NCBI RefSeq assembly: GCF_963082655.1
Contig: NC_081553.1
Location: 210,958,117-211,022,116, forward strand
Length of the DNA stretch: 64,000 bases
DNA from: Stomoxys calcitrans
Taxonomy: Eukaryota > Arthropoda > Insecta > Diptera > Muscidae
Direction of reading: 5' to 3'
Shown here in pieces: positions 12,534 through 23,611 of this stretch (position 1 is its first letter; every line of letters begins with the position of its first letter). A program made the translations under genes and the position numbers. The notes below the pieces were generated by a model. That model saw only the letters and a program-made list of their open reading frames with translations, did no database searches and was not told where the DNA came from.

Positions 12534-14199
12534 AGGGAAAGGGTAGTTTTAGTATCCCGGAAAAAATACCCTTTTCTACTTATAATGGTAGTTTTAGTAC
12601 CCATTCCCAAGAGAAAGGGTAGTTCTAGTACATTTTTTCAAGGGTAAGCAACATTTTAGTACACTTTTCCAAGGGACAGGGTAGTTTTAGTACATTTTTC
12701 CAAGGGAAAGGGTAGATTTAGTACATTTTTCCAAGGGAAAGCGTAGTTTTATTACCCTTTTTTATTTTATTACCCTTTTCAAAGCGAAAGGGTAGTTTTA
12801 GTACACTAATCCATGGGAAACTGTAGTTTTAGTACACTTTTCAGGGTTAAAGGGAATTTTAGTGCGCATTTTTAAGGGAAAATGTAGTTTTAGTACAATT
12901 TTTCAAAAGAAAGGGGTTTTTTAGTACACTTTTTCAAGGAAAAGGGTTATTGTAATATAATTTTCAAAAGAAAGGTTAGTTTTAGTACAATCTTCCAAAG
13001 GAAAGGTAGTTTTAGTACACTTTTCTAAGCGAAGAGGTAGTTTTATTACACTTTTCTAAGGGAGTGGTTGCTTTTAGTACACGTTTCCAAGGGAAAGCGT
13101 AGTTGTAAACACTTTTCAAGAGGAAAGGGTAGTTTTAGAACCCATTTCCAAAGATAAGGTAGATTTAGTACATTTTTCCAAGGGAAAGCGTAGTTTTATT
13201 ACCCTTTTTTTTATTTTATTACCCTTTTCAAAGCGAAAGGGTAGTTTTAGTACACTAATCCATGGGAAACTGTAGTTTTAGTACACTTTTCAGGGTTAAA
13301 GGGAATTTTAGTGCGCATTTTTAAGGGAAAATGTAGTTTTAGTACAATTTTTCAAAAGAAAGGGGTTTTTTAGTACACTTTTTCAAGGAAAAGGGTTATT
13401 GTAATACAATTTTCAAAAGAAAGGTTAGTTTTAGTACAATCTTCCAAAGGAAAGGTAGTTTTAGTACACTTTTCTAAGCGAAGAGGTAGTTTTATTACAC
13501 TTTTCTAAGGGAATGGTTGCTTTTAGTACACGTTTCCAAGGGAAAGCGTAGTTGTAAACACTTTTCAAGAGGAAAGGGTAGTTTTAGAACCCATTTCCAA
13601 AGATAAGGGTAATTTTTGTACCTTCTTCTGTGAATGATGGTAGTTTTAGTAATTTTTTTCAAAGTAAAGAGTAGTTGTGGTACACTTTTTGAATGGAAAT
13701 TGTAGTTTTAGTACACTTTTTCAAAGTTGAGGGTAGTTCTAGTACATTTTTCCAAGGGAAAGGTTATTTTTAGTACACTTTTCCATGGTAAATGGTGGTT
13801 TTAGTACACTTTTTCAATGTAAAGAGTAGTTTTAGTACACTTTTTGAAGGTAAAGGGTAGTTTTAGTACACTTTTCTAAGGAAAAGATTAGTTTTAGCAC
13901 CCATTTCCAAAGAAAAGCGTAGTTTTTGTACCTTTTGCTATGGATGATGGTAGTTTTAGTACACTTTTTCAAAGTAAAGGTTATTTGTAGTACACTGTTT
14001 GAATGGAAATGGTAGTTTTAGTGCACTTTTTCAAGGTAAAGGGAATTTTTGGTAAACTTATCCAAGGGAAAGGTTATTTTTTGTACACTTTTCCAAGGTA
14101 AATGATTGTTTTAGTACACTTCTCCAAGTGAAATGGTCGTTTTTGTGCCTTTTTTCAAGGAAATGGACAGTTTTGTACTATTTTCTTAGAGATAGGTTT

Positions 14200-14690
14200 A
14201 GATCTTTTTATAATGTTGCTATTGTTTGTCAAAAGTTTTTGTAGATATCGAAAACAAATGGATTGGGGAGCAAATATTTCTTCCGTAATGGTGCTTGTTA
14301 AAGCAATTTCTCACTGTGGCCTTTGCAAAATCAAATTTTGATTATTTTCAAAGTGAAACCTCTGTAACTCGTTCAGTTTTTCGAATTTCAAAAACCGAAA
14401 AGCATTGCTCGATTTGAAATTCGAAGAGGAATGGTACAACAAGCAAAAATTTTATAAATTTTAATTTTTATTTTTTTTGCATTTTTTTAGCCTTATGAAA
14501 ATTTTCAATTTTTGATGCCCCAACATTTTTTGAGTTGAGTATACAGCAGTGAAGTTTATGGCAAAATAATCCGTTTTGCCGCAATTCCGGATTGTTTTCT
14601 TCAAAAAACAAGCTCAAAATGGCATAAATAATATTCAAAAAATTGCAAAAAATCTGCATATTTTTGGATAACAATTACATATATAAAGAG
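14200..14690 (-). repeat. AT-rich module copy 11 (inverted)
   Basis: Partner of copy 8 with an internal deletion near 14485 (TTTTTTAGCCTTATG, lacking GGAAAGGGGTT) and an added ATATATAAAGAG near its end. Confidence 0.8.
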
Positions 14691-14864
14691 AAAGGGTAGT
14701 TTTAGTACCTACTTCAAGGGGGAAGAGTCTTTTAAGTGCCCTTTTCAAGGGAAAGCGTAGTCTTGGCAGCTTTTTTTTAAGGAAAATGGTAAATTTTGTA
14801 CCATTTTCTAAGGGTAAGGGTAGTTTTGGTACCTTTTCTAAGTGAAAGGGTAATTTGTATCCTT

Positions 14865-15362
14865 CTATATTCCATATTGTAGCTATTGTTCCTTAAAAAT
14901 CTTCGAAAATATGGGTTAGGGAGCAAATATTCTTTCCGAGATGGTGCTTGTTAAAGCAATATCTCATTGCTTATTTTTGCAAAAACATTTTTTTTTGCGA
15001 GAATGTTGTAGGTTTTTTTAAGTAAAAAAACACTGCAACTCCTTCATTTTTTCGAATTGCGAATATCCAAAAGCATTCGGCAATTTAAAATTCGAAGAAG
15101 AATCGTACAATAAACAAAAATTTTATAAATTTTAATTTTTATTTTTTTTTCCTTTTTTTAGGAAAGGGGTTAGCCTTATGAAAATTTTCAATTTTCGATG
15201 CCACAAAAATTTTTGAGTTGAGTGCACAGCAGTAATGTTAGTGGCGAAAAAATGCGTTTTGGCTCAATTCCTGAATATTTTCTTTACGAAACAAGCCCGA
15301 AATGACATAATTTATATCAAAAAATTGCAAAAAATCTGCATTTTTTGGATAACAATTATAGA
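14865..15362 (-). repeat. AT-rich module copy 12 (inverted)
   Basis: Starts TTCCATATTGTAGCTATTGT and contains GCGAAAAAATGCGTTTTGGC; a more diverged member of the family. Confidence 0.8.
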
Positions 15363-15554
15363 ATGGGAAAGGGTAGGTTTAGTACCTACTTCCAGGGGAA
15401 GAGTCTTTTAAGTGCCCTTTTCAAGGAAAAGCGTAGTTTTGGGAGCTTTTTTTAAGGGAAAGGGTAAATTTGGTACCATTTTCTAAGGGTAAGGGTAGTT
15501 TTGGTACCTTTTCCAAGTAAAAGGTAATTTATTTTTTGGTAACTTGTATTCTTC

Positions 15555-16070
15555 TATATTCCATATTGTAGCTATTGTTCGTTAAAAATCGTTTGTAATA
15601 TTCGAAAATATGGGTTAGGGAGCAAATATTCTTTCCGAGATGGTGCTTGTTAAAGCAATATCTCATTGCTTATTTTTGCAAAAACATTTTTTTTGCGAGA
15701 ATGTTGAAGGTTTTTTTTTAAGTTAAAAAAACACTGTAACTCCTTCATTTTTTCGAATTGCGAATATCCAAAAGCATTCGGCGATTTGAAATTCGTAGAG
15801 GAATCGTACAACAAACAAAAATTTGATAAATTTTAATTTTTATTTTTTTTGAATTTTTTTAGGAAAGGGGTTAGCCTTATGAAAATTTTCAATTTTTGAT
15901 GCCACAAAATTTTTTGAGTTGAGTGCACAGCAGTAATGTTAGTGGCGAAAAAATGCATTTTGGCTCAATTCCTGAGTGTTTTCTTCAAAAAACAAGCTCG
16001 AAATGACATAATTAATATCCAAATATTGCAAAAAATTGGAATTTTTTGGTTAAAAATTATACGATCTTGA
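15555..16070 (-). repeat. AT-rich module copy 13 (inverted), array edge
   Basis: Last module. After GTTAAAAATTATACGATC the sequence passes into a short forward-looking relic (GAGCTTGTTTTTTGAAGAAA, 16073-16200) and then unrelated transposon repeats, defining the right edge of the complex. Confidence 0.75.
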
Positions 16071-16239
16071 GCTTGTTTTTTGAAGAAAAAACTCACGTTT
16101 AAACCTATTTTTATGTCATTAACCTCACTACTGTATACTTAAATCAAAAATTTGTTAAGCCTTCAAAAATTGAAAATTGTATAAGGTTAACCCTTTTATC
16201 AAAAATTGTTAAAATAAAAAAAAAACAAGTCATAAAAAA

Positions 16240-16720
16240 ACACCTCATGCAAAATTTCAGCCAAATTGGATGAGAATTGCGCGATCTATTGGCTCAAGAA
16301 GTCAAGATCCAAGATCGGTTTATATGGCAGCTTTACCAGATTTTGAACCGATTTGAATCATGCTTAGCATAGTTACTGGATGTGATACCAAAACACTACG
16401 TGCAAAATTTCAGTCAAATCGGACTAGAACTGCGATCTCTAGGGCTCAAGAAATTAAGACCCAAGATCGGTTTATATGGCAGCTATATCAAAACATGAAC
16501 CGATATGGCCCATTTACAATTCCAACCGACCTACACTAATAAAAAGTACTTGTGCAAAATTTTAAGCGGCTAGTTTTACTCCTTCGAAAGTTAGCATGCT
16601 TTCGACAGACAGACGGACTTAAAATGACATGACGATCAAGAATATATATACTTTATGGGGTCTCAGACGCATATTTCGAGGTGTTACAATCAGAATGACG
16701 ATATTAATTATATCAAAAAA
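16240..16720 (+). mobile_element. end of tandem-unit transposon, forward
   Basis: Contains internal units of the type GATCGGTTTATATGGCAGCT and CAAAATTTCAGTCAAATCGG. They are followed by the characteristic end module GACAGACAGACGGACTTAAA, ATCAAGAATATATATACTTT, GGGGTCTCAGACGC and TTTCGAGGTGTTACAATCAG. This family recurs at 19.2-20.1, 34.2-34.7, 38.6-39.1, 52.2-54.0, 55.9-56.4 and 61.0-63.3 kb. No ORF; non-autonomous. Confidence 0.75.
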
Positions 16721-16724
16721 TTGC

Positions 16725-17585
16725 ACCAAATTAAGTATGGATTGATCTGCACCAAATTTGGTATGGATTGTTTAAATACCATCCTTAACATATCTGCAAG
16801 ATTTCATCAAAATCGGTTTAGATTTTGATATAGCTCCCATATATATGCATCGCCCGATTTCCACTTAAATGACCGTAGTATCTACAATTTTCAACGGATC
16901 TGCACTAAATTTGGCATGGATTGTTTAATTACCAATCTTAACATATTTACAAGATTTTATCAACATCGGTTCAGATTTGGATATAGCTCCCATATATATG
17001 TATCGCCCGATTTGCACTTTAATGCCTGTAGAACCTACAATTTTCAACTGATCTGCACAAAATTTGGTATTGATTGTTCTATTACTGAGCTTAACATATC
17101 TGCAAGATTTGATCAAAATCGGTTCAGATTTGGATAAAGCTCCCATATATATGTATCGCCCGATTTGCACTTAAATGGCCGTAGTAGCTAAAATTTTCAA
17201 CCGATCTGCACAAAATTTGGTATTGATTGTTCTATTACCGACCTTAACATATCTGCAAGATTTGATCAAAATCGGTTCAGATTTGGATATAGCTCCCATA
17301 TATATATATATCGCCCGATTTGCGCTTTAATGGCCGTAGTATCTACAATTTTCAACCGATCTGCCCAACATTTGGTATTGATTGTTCTCTTACCGACCTT
17401 AAAATATCTGCAAGATTTGATCAGCTACAATTTTCAACCGATCTGTACGAAATTTAGCGCGGATTGTTTCGTTACTAATCTTAATATATCTGCAAGATTT
17501 CATCAAAATCGGTTCAGATTTAGATATAGCTCCTATATATATGTATGGCCCGATTTGACTTTTAATGGCCATAGTAACTACAATT
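16725..17585 (+). repeat. about five tandem units of 154 bp
   Basis: Units carry CAAAATCGGTTCAGATTTGG, ATAGCTCCCATATATATGTA and TCGCCCGATTTGCAC. The landmark CTACAATTTTCAAC falls near 16881, 17035, 17188 and 17343, a 154-155 bp period. The body is a sister of the tandem-unit transposon family but with its own consensus. ORFs in both strands are artefacts of the period. Confidence 0.8.
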
Positions 17586-17639
17586 TGCACTTTTTTCCAT
17601 GGGAAAGTGTAGTTTTTAGACCCTCCTTTCCTCCCTACC

Positions 17640-19165
17640 CTTCCTGTTTTCAAAACAATTAATTAAACACATTTGTTTTTAAATTATTTTTTTTAATATT
17701 TTCTTTAATTTATTATGAATTGATTGTTATATTACAGTTGTTTTTATTTTTTTTGTTTTCATTTGTTTGATACTTCTTTCCATCATAACTCACTGTTTGT
17801 TTTCTTTATTTTGAGAATTATTAAATTTAGATAATAAATTGAAAATATTTTGGTTTTTAGTGTTTCAAAATTTGATATGTTTTCGAAAAAGTTGAAAATA
17901 AAATATTTTTTTTTGTTTTTAATTTAAGCTTGGACTTACTTAGTGAACTAAATTGAATTTTTATAAATTCTGGACTGGTTAAATATCATTCGAATCGATT
18001 TTGGTTTTTCCTAATTTTTGAGAACTTATTTTTTAATTTCAAAAATTTCTTATTTAATATTAGTTTTTTAATTTAATATAGAATAAAAAATATGAGTTAA
18101 GTTGTTTGATGCTTTATCAATTTGAAAGAATTATTATTGCATTTATGCACGGCATATGTAGATATCTTCAATTTATTTATTTATGTTTTTTTAATTTTAA
18201 GAATAATTATATGGAATAATATTTGACAAAATTTACAATTTTTTTTTATTTTTCTATAAATATATGTATAATGCTGTTTAGAGAATAGTGTTTTGTTTGA
18301 TATTTATATTTAAGAAAATGTTTTTTTGTTTTGTTTTTATTTTTTTAATTTAATAGATTAAATTTTTATACGACTAGACATTTTGGTTTTCTAAAAAATA
18401 TGTTTCATATCTATTTTAGTGGATTTTGTTTTACTGTATGGTAAATTGATTGGATTGATTGGAAATATTCAGTTTGCAATTTTTTGTTTTGTTTGTTGTT
18501 TGTGTTTCTTTTATACATATTGGCTAAAATATAGCTAAGAATTATAATATTAACTAAATTGTATATAATATTTATAATTATAATTATTTATAACTATAAT
18601 GATAGGAAACTTTAAAGTGATTTTGAAATTATTTCATAGTTTACGGTTGGTGATTTTATTTTATTTATAAAAAAAATTAAAATTGCTTTATTTAGGGTTT
18701 TTTAATGGTATATTAACAACCTAGGTGTTGGTTTTTTATAAATTTTTAACAAAAAAAAAAAAATAAAATTTTTTAAAATTGCTTTATTTAGGCTTTTTTA
18801 ATTAACAACCTAGGTGTTGGATTTTTATTATTTTTAACAAAAAAAAAAGCAATTAAATTTTTTTCATTTAATTTTTTGTATGTTTATCATGTTGTTGTGT
18901 TGTTGTTTTTGTTTATTTAAAGAGTTTTTATTGAAAATTTTTTCTTTATTTTAAAAAGAAAATCTTTGGTTATTTGGAATTTGTTTTTATTCTTAATTTG
19001 ATTTGTTTTATTTATCGTCTTCAGTTGTTTTGTTTTTATACTGTATGGTATTTTCCTTTAATTATTTTTGTATATAAATTGTGCTACAATTTCTATATAA
19101 CGAGAAATTTTCCATTTTTCAATGCCAAAGAGGTTGTCATTAATTTTGGGTATTAAATTAAAAAA
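17640..19165. other. AT-rich unique DNA without genes
   Basis: About 1.5 kb of TTTTTAATTT-type sequence with no repeated blocks, except a short local duplication around 18690-18850 (TTGCTTTATTTAGG ... CCTAGGTGTTGG twice, about 100 bp apart). I see no coding potential; a 60-aa plus-strand ORF at 18974 is hydrophobic and AT-driven. Confidence 0.6.
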
Positions 19166-19189
19166 AAACCCCAGACATCCAGTTCAGGC

Positions 19190-20110
19190 CTCCACACGTT
19201 AAGGTATCCGACAATGACCTTCTTCACCAAGAGTTCGAAACTCGCCATATCATAGTTGGTATTGTGGTATCCCCTGACTTCACACATCCATTATATGGCA
19301 GTTACATTAGGTTATGTACCGATTTACCCTATACTTAGCACAGTGATTGGAAGTCATAACAAAACATCTCATGCAAAATTTCAGCCAAATCGTATGAGAA
19401 TTGCGCGCTCTATTGGCTCAAGATGTCAAGGCCCCAGATCGGTTTATACGATAGCTATACCAGATTATGAACTGATTTGAATCATACTTAACACAGTTGT
19501 TGGAAGTGATACTAAAGCACAACGTGCAAAATTTCAGTCAAATCGGATAAGAATTGCGCCCTCTAGAGGCTAAAGAAGTCAAGACCAAGATTGGTTTATA
19601 TGGCAGCTATAACAAAACATGGACCGATTTGAACCATACTTGGCGCAGTTGTTGAAAGTGATGCCAAAACTCAACGTGCAAGAGCTGTATGAAGCTATTG
19701 ATCGATTCAGATTATATTGAACACGTATGTTGAAGGTCATGAGAGAAGCCGTTGTACAAAATTCCTGCCAAATCGGATAAGAATTGCGCCCTCTAGAGGC
19801 TCAAGAAGTCAAGATCCCAGATCGGTTTATATGGCTGCTATATCAGGTTATGTACCGATTTTTGTGCATACTTAGCACAGTTATTGGAAGTCATAACAAA
19901 ACATCTCATGCAAAATTTCAACCAAATCGTATGAGAATTGCATCCTCTAGAGGCTCAAGAAGCCAAAACACAAGATCGGTTTATATGGCAGCTATATCAA
20001 AACATGGACCGATTTCTCAGACGAATATTTCGAGGTGTTACAAACAGAATGACGAAATTAGTATAACCCCATCCTATGGTGGAGGGTATAAAAACAGACA
20101 GAAACAGAGA
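19190..20110 (+). mobile_element. tandem-unit transposon copy, forward
   Basis: Three to four internal units (CATAACAAAACATCTCATGC, GCGCCCTCTAGAGGCTCAAG, AGATCGGTTTATATGGC), then the end module GACGAATATTTCGAGGTGTT, ACAAACAGAATGACGAAATT and CCATCCTATGGTGGAGGGTA, marking a terminal sequence shared with the copies at 52.2-54.0 kb. Non-coding. Confidence 0.75.
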
Positions 20111-20409
20111 AATTTTTCAGTCTAAAAAACCGACGATGAAGTTGCCTTAAAATTGAAATCTAAAAACAATGCAGACTTCGACGACTTTCAAGGAGAAGTG
20201 ATAAAACAGCTGATGGACAAATGTTAAAAAGCTCCCTATATACTCGTAGACGTGTATACGATATACAATAAATGTTCAATAGCACGAAGGAGTATCAGTA
20301 ACTCAGTCGACGTGTAGATAACATGGGTAGTAAGTGGTAGCTCCAATCAGTGCCGGCACTCAAGAAAATTATTTCCTACCAAAATTTAAGAAAAATCCTA
20401 CCAAAACCT

Positions 20410-21500
20410 ACCAAGTACTCTTTTTCAAGGTAAGAAGTAGTTTTAGTCTATTTTTCCAAGGGAACGGGTACTTTTAGTACACTTTTCTAAGAGAAAGGGT
20501 AGTTTTAGTACACGTTTCGAAGTAAAAGGATAGTTTAAGTACACTTTTCCAAGAGATAAGATAGATTTTAGTACACTTTTTCAAGGTAACGGGTAGTTTT
20601 AGTTCACTTTTCCAAGGGAAGGGGTAGTTTTAGTAAACTTTTCTAAGGGAAAGGGTAGTTTTTACCCTTTTCTATGGGAAAGGTTGGTATTAGTACCATT
20701 TCCGAAGTAAAAAGGTACTATTAGTACACTTTTCCAAGAGATAAGGCAGTTTTTATGACACTTTTTCAAGCTAACGTGTAGTTTTAGTACACTTTCCCAG
20801 AGGAAAGGGTAGTTTTAGTACACGTTTCGAAGTAAAAGGGTAGTTTAAGTACACTTTTCCAAGAGATAAGGTAGTTTTTAGTACACTTTTTCAAGGTAAC
20901 GGGTAGTTTTAGTTCACTTTTCCAAGGGAAGGGGTAGTTTTTACACTTTTATAAGGGAAAGGGTAGTTTTAGTACCCTTTCCGAAGTAAAAAGGTACTAT
21001 TAGTACACTTTTCCAAGAGATAAGATAGTTTTTATAACACTTTTTCAAGCTAACGTGTAGTTTTAGTACACTTTCCCAAAGGAAAGGATAGTTTTAGTAC
21101 ACCTTTCCAAGGCATAGGGTAGTTTTAGTACTCTTTTTCAAGGAAAGGAGTAGTTTTAGTACCCTTTTCCAAGTGAAGGGGTAGTTTTAGTACACTTTTC
21201 TAAAGGAAAGGGTAGTTTTAGTACCCTTTTCCAAGTGAAGGGATAGTTTTAGTACAATTTTCTTAAGGAATGGGTAGTTTTAATTCTATTTACCTTCGAA
21301 AAGGGTAGTTTTAGTACTCTTTCCAAAATAATGGGTAGTTTTAGTAATCTTTCCCGGCGAAAAAGAGTAGTTTTAGTACTCTTTCCTAGCGAAAGATGGT
21401 AGTTTTAGTACCCTTTTCCAAGTGAAAGGGTTGTTTTTGTAGCTTTTTCCTAAGAAAGGGCAGTTTAAGAACTACTTCCCGGTAAGAGAGTGTAGTTTTG
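20410..21500 (-). repeat. second 31-bp minisatellite array
   Basis: Same reverse-orientation units as 6.8-16 kb (TAGTTTTAGTACACTTTTCC AAG...), without AT modules. A sub-block of about 370 bp is doubled: AGTTTTAGTACACGTTTCGA at 20500 and again near 20812, then shared AAAAGGTACTATTAGTACAC. It ends at GTAGTTTTGGGACC near 21500, about 1.4 kb from the ss stop codon. Confidence 0.9.
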
Positions 21501-21840
21501 GGACCAGTGTCTATGGAGCCGCTTCAGATCGAGAAGATGTTCGTCCTATAATTTCCATTACATCACACAAACATATCACAAAATTTAGGAAGTGAGTGTG
21601 TTAGTTCAAGTTTTCCCTCAAATATCCAATTAAGAAAACGGCGGGGATATATCTCTAATATCTATGAGGTCCTTCTTTACTTAATGAAGTGCTAACTTGG
21701 AGCCGCCGAGCGATACCATCTATTAGGAGAACTTTACATGGCTTAATATTTCACAAGATAGCTTTAATTTGGGATACTGTCAGTGTGTTCTCCTTTGCTG
21801 CTGTGCAAGTCCGATGCCATAGATTTTTAGTACAAAATTG
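21500..21840. other. short unique stretch between array and palindrome cluster
   Basis: No repeat or ORF recognised (starts GTCTATGGAGCCGCTTCAGA). Confidence 0.4.
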
Positions 21841-22417
21841 CATTGGGTAGTTATCGATATCATGTGAAAACAGCTGATACCAGGTGATTTACATTTACAA
21901 TACATTAATTATTGCAGTGTTTTTTTACAACTATTCAGTGAAAATCACGATTAATCGGTAATTGCTATTGCTATCTACCAGTACAATCGATATCTACCCA
22001 GTACAGTATGCGGAACATCTGTTTCATTATTGCTGTATATGTATATATTTTAGTCCTATCCAATGCAAGTAAGTTGTTTTGTATAGAATATCAGGGTAAA
22101 GTTGTACTGAAAAATTATCGATATTATGCGATAACTAACGGTTAATGGTGATATGCTCTCTATAGTACTAAAATAAAAATAAAAACATTGCATATCTTAC
22201 AGTACAGTTGTTGTGTTTTATTTCACTTCAATATAGTGCAAAACACGTGTTATCGGATGTTATCGCACGATATCGATAAATTTTCATGTGAAGAGATGCA
22301 CAATTTGTACCGGTTAGTTATCGATATGATATAACAAATAATAACAAACGATTGATAGATATTTGTACTATATAGTATTAAAATAAAACGCAGCATATGT
22401 TATGATACAGTTGTGCG

Positions 22418-22423
22418 TTTTAT
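22418..22423 (-). terminator. ss: candidate poly(A) signal of spineless
   Basis: AATAAA on the minus strand (TTTATT on the plus strand) about 490 bp past the ss stop codon, within a TATCGATA-palindrome repeat copy. The hexamer is common in such AT-rich DNA and others occur nearby (around 22216), so this is a weak call. Confidence 0.2.
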
Positions 22424-22909
22424 TTTAGTTCTATACAGTGCAAATCACATGTTATCGGCTGTTATCGCATGATGTCGATTACTTTATAGTACAACTTTGC
22501 ACTGTATATCTATTCATCATATCTGACTTGAACTGGATGGAACTAGAATAAATCACGACAAGTGTTATCGCTTTTATCGATTATGAAAAAATTAAAACGG
22601 CCATTATAAGATAATCTGAAATCAATTCGGGTTATCTTTGTCTTAATTAGTGCAAATCAGATGTACGGGATGGAATACACAGTTATCGATATCATGCGTT
22701 AACATATAATAGCAAGCATCAATAAATGACTTATCTGGCTGAAATTTCGATTAAAAAGCAAAAAAAAAATCGATTTTTGACTTTTTTAAAATATTGGCAA
22801 TTCTTTGGCCTTGACATTTTGGAAAATTTCTTACAAAAGTTTAATAATCGGTTTCTGTTGCCACTTGTTCTGCTATGAATGGCTTCTTTTACCATTTTGG
22901 GACTTCGTT

Positions 22910-23611
22910 TTATTGATTCAACAAAGTGTTTGTCACCTCCGAGAACGATAGCAAAGGACTGCCATCCATTTGCTGCTGCTCCAGACCACCCAGAGAAGCT
23001 GTGGCACATGTGGTTGCTGTCGGTCCGGCACCGATTACATAGGCATTTGTGGCATAGGCCAAAGCTGAAGGATGCATCACCGCAGCGGTGGCTGCCACAT
23101 TACGCGATTTATAGGCTGAAGTACATATATCACCTGTACGATTTAGAGTGCCTACACGGCCAGAGCTGAGGGACTGTAGTGCCACACCTTGGGCCCCTAG
23201 CTCTGAGGGATTATCCAACGTCGTTGAGGTTATAACTATGGGCGAAGCTATAATGGCCAATTGATGATAGGGTGGTGCTGCGGTCACCGTTACTCCACCC
23301 GTTGAGCCATTGTGATGTATTGTGGTGCCCCCACCATTATTGCCACCATTTAAGCCATTGATAACACTGCTAATGGCCGGTAATTGTTGTGTCTGTATGG
23401 GTGAGGTACAGGAAGGCGAAGAACTGGCCGATGCTGCTGCCGTGGTTATAATCGTACTATTACATTGGCCCACTGATCCTCCCAAGGAGGCTAACGGTTG
23501 TATGTGATGATGATGGTGGTGGCCAGCATGGTGGTGGTGATGATGATGGTTATAGGGACTGAGTTGTAATACTTGTTGCTGTTGTTGTTGTGACTGTTGG
23601 CTGAGCATGAT
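22910..23611 (-). CDS. ss: spineless last coding exon
   Basis: Reading from the acceptor CACACTACAG|ATC, the exon has 234 codons including TAA. It starts IMLSQQSQQQQQQVLQLSPY, has His runs, then a Thr/Ala/Gly/Ser-rich region (GGVTVTAAPPYHQLAIIASP; NAYVIGAGPTATTCATASLG) and ends MDGSPLLSFSEVTNTLLNQ. The compact non-repetitive C-terminal motif and the unbroken frame argue for real coding sequence. The start is chosen because about 140 nt upstream contain no AG at all on the minus strand (an AG-exclusion zone with pyrimidine tracts), ending at this acceptor; the frame is open further upstream but no acceptor is available there. An AATAAA overlaps the stop codon (22909-22914). Confidence 0.75.
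   Translation of the reverse strand: MMLSQQSQQQQQQVLQLSPYNHHHHHHHAGHHHHHHIQPLASLGGSVGQCNSTIITTAAASASSSPSCTSPIQTQQLPAISSVINGLNGGNNGGGTTIHHNGSTGGVTVTAAPPYHQLAIIASPIVITSTTLDNPSELGAQGVALQSLSSGRVGTLNRTGDICTSAYKSRNVAATAAVMHPSALAYATNAYVIGAGPTATTCATASLGGLEQQQMDGSPLLSFSEVTNTLLNQ

Larger units (their letters stand above)
6780..16070 (-). repeat. 31-bp minisatellite array, reverse orientation, with higher-order duplication
   Basis: The same 31-bp family as 1-6765 but inverted (core TTTAGTACACTTTTCCAAGG then GAAAGGGTAGT), with eight copies of the AT-rich module. Recent duplications are obvious. The block around 8118-8342 recurs without change in its translation at 11648-11872 (3530 bp apart). Within each copy a ~450-bp sub-block is itself doubled: the landmark TACACTAATCCATGGGAAAC occurs at 9301, 9748, 12802 and 13251. 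The array ends where the AT module at 15.55-16.06 kb meets unrelated transposon repeats. Confidence 0.95.
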
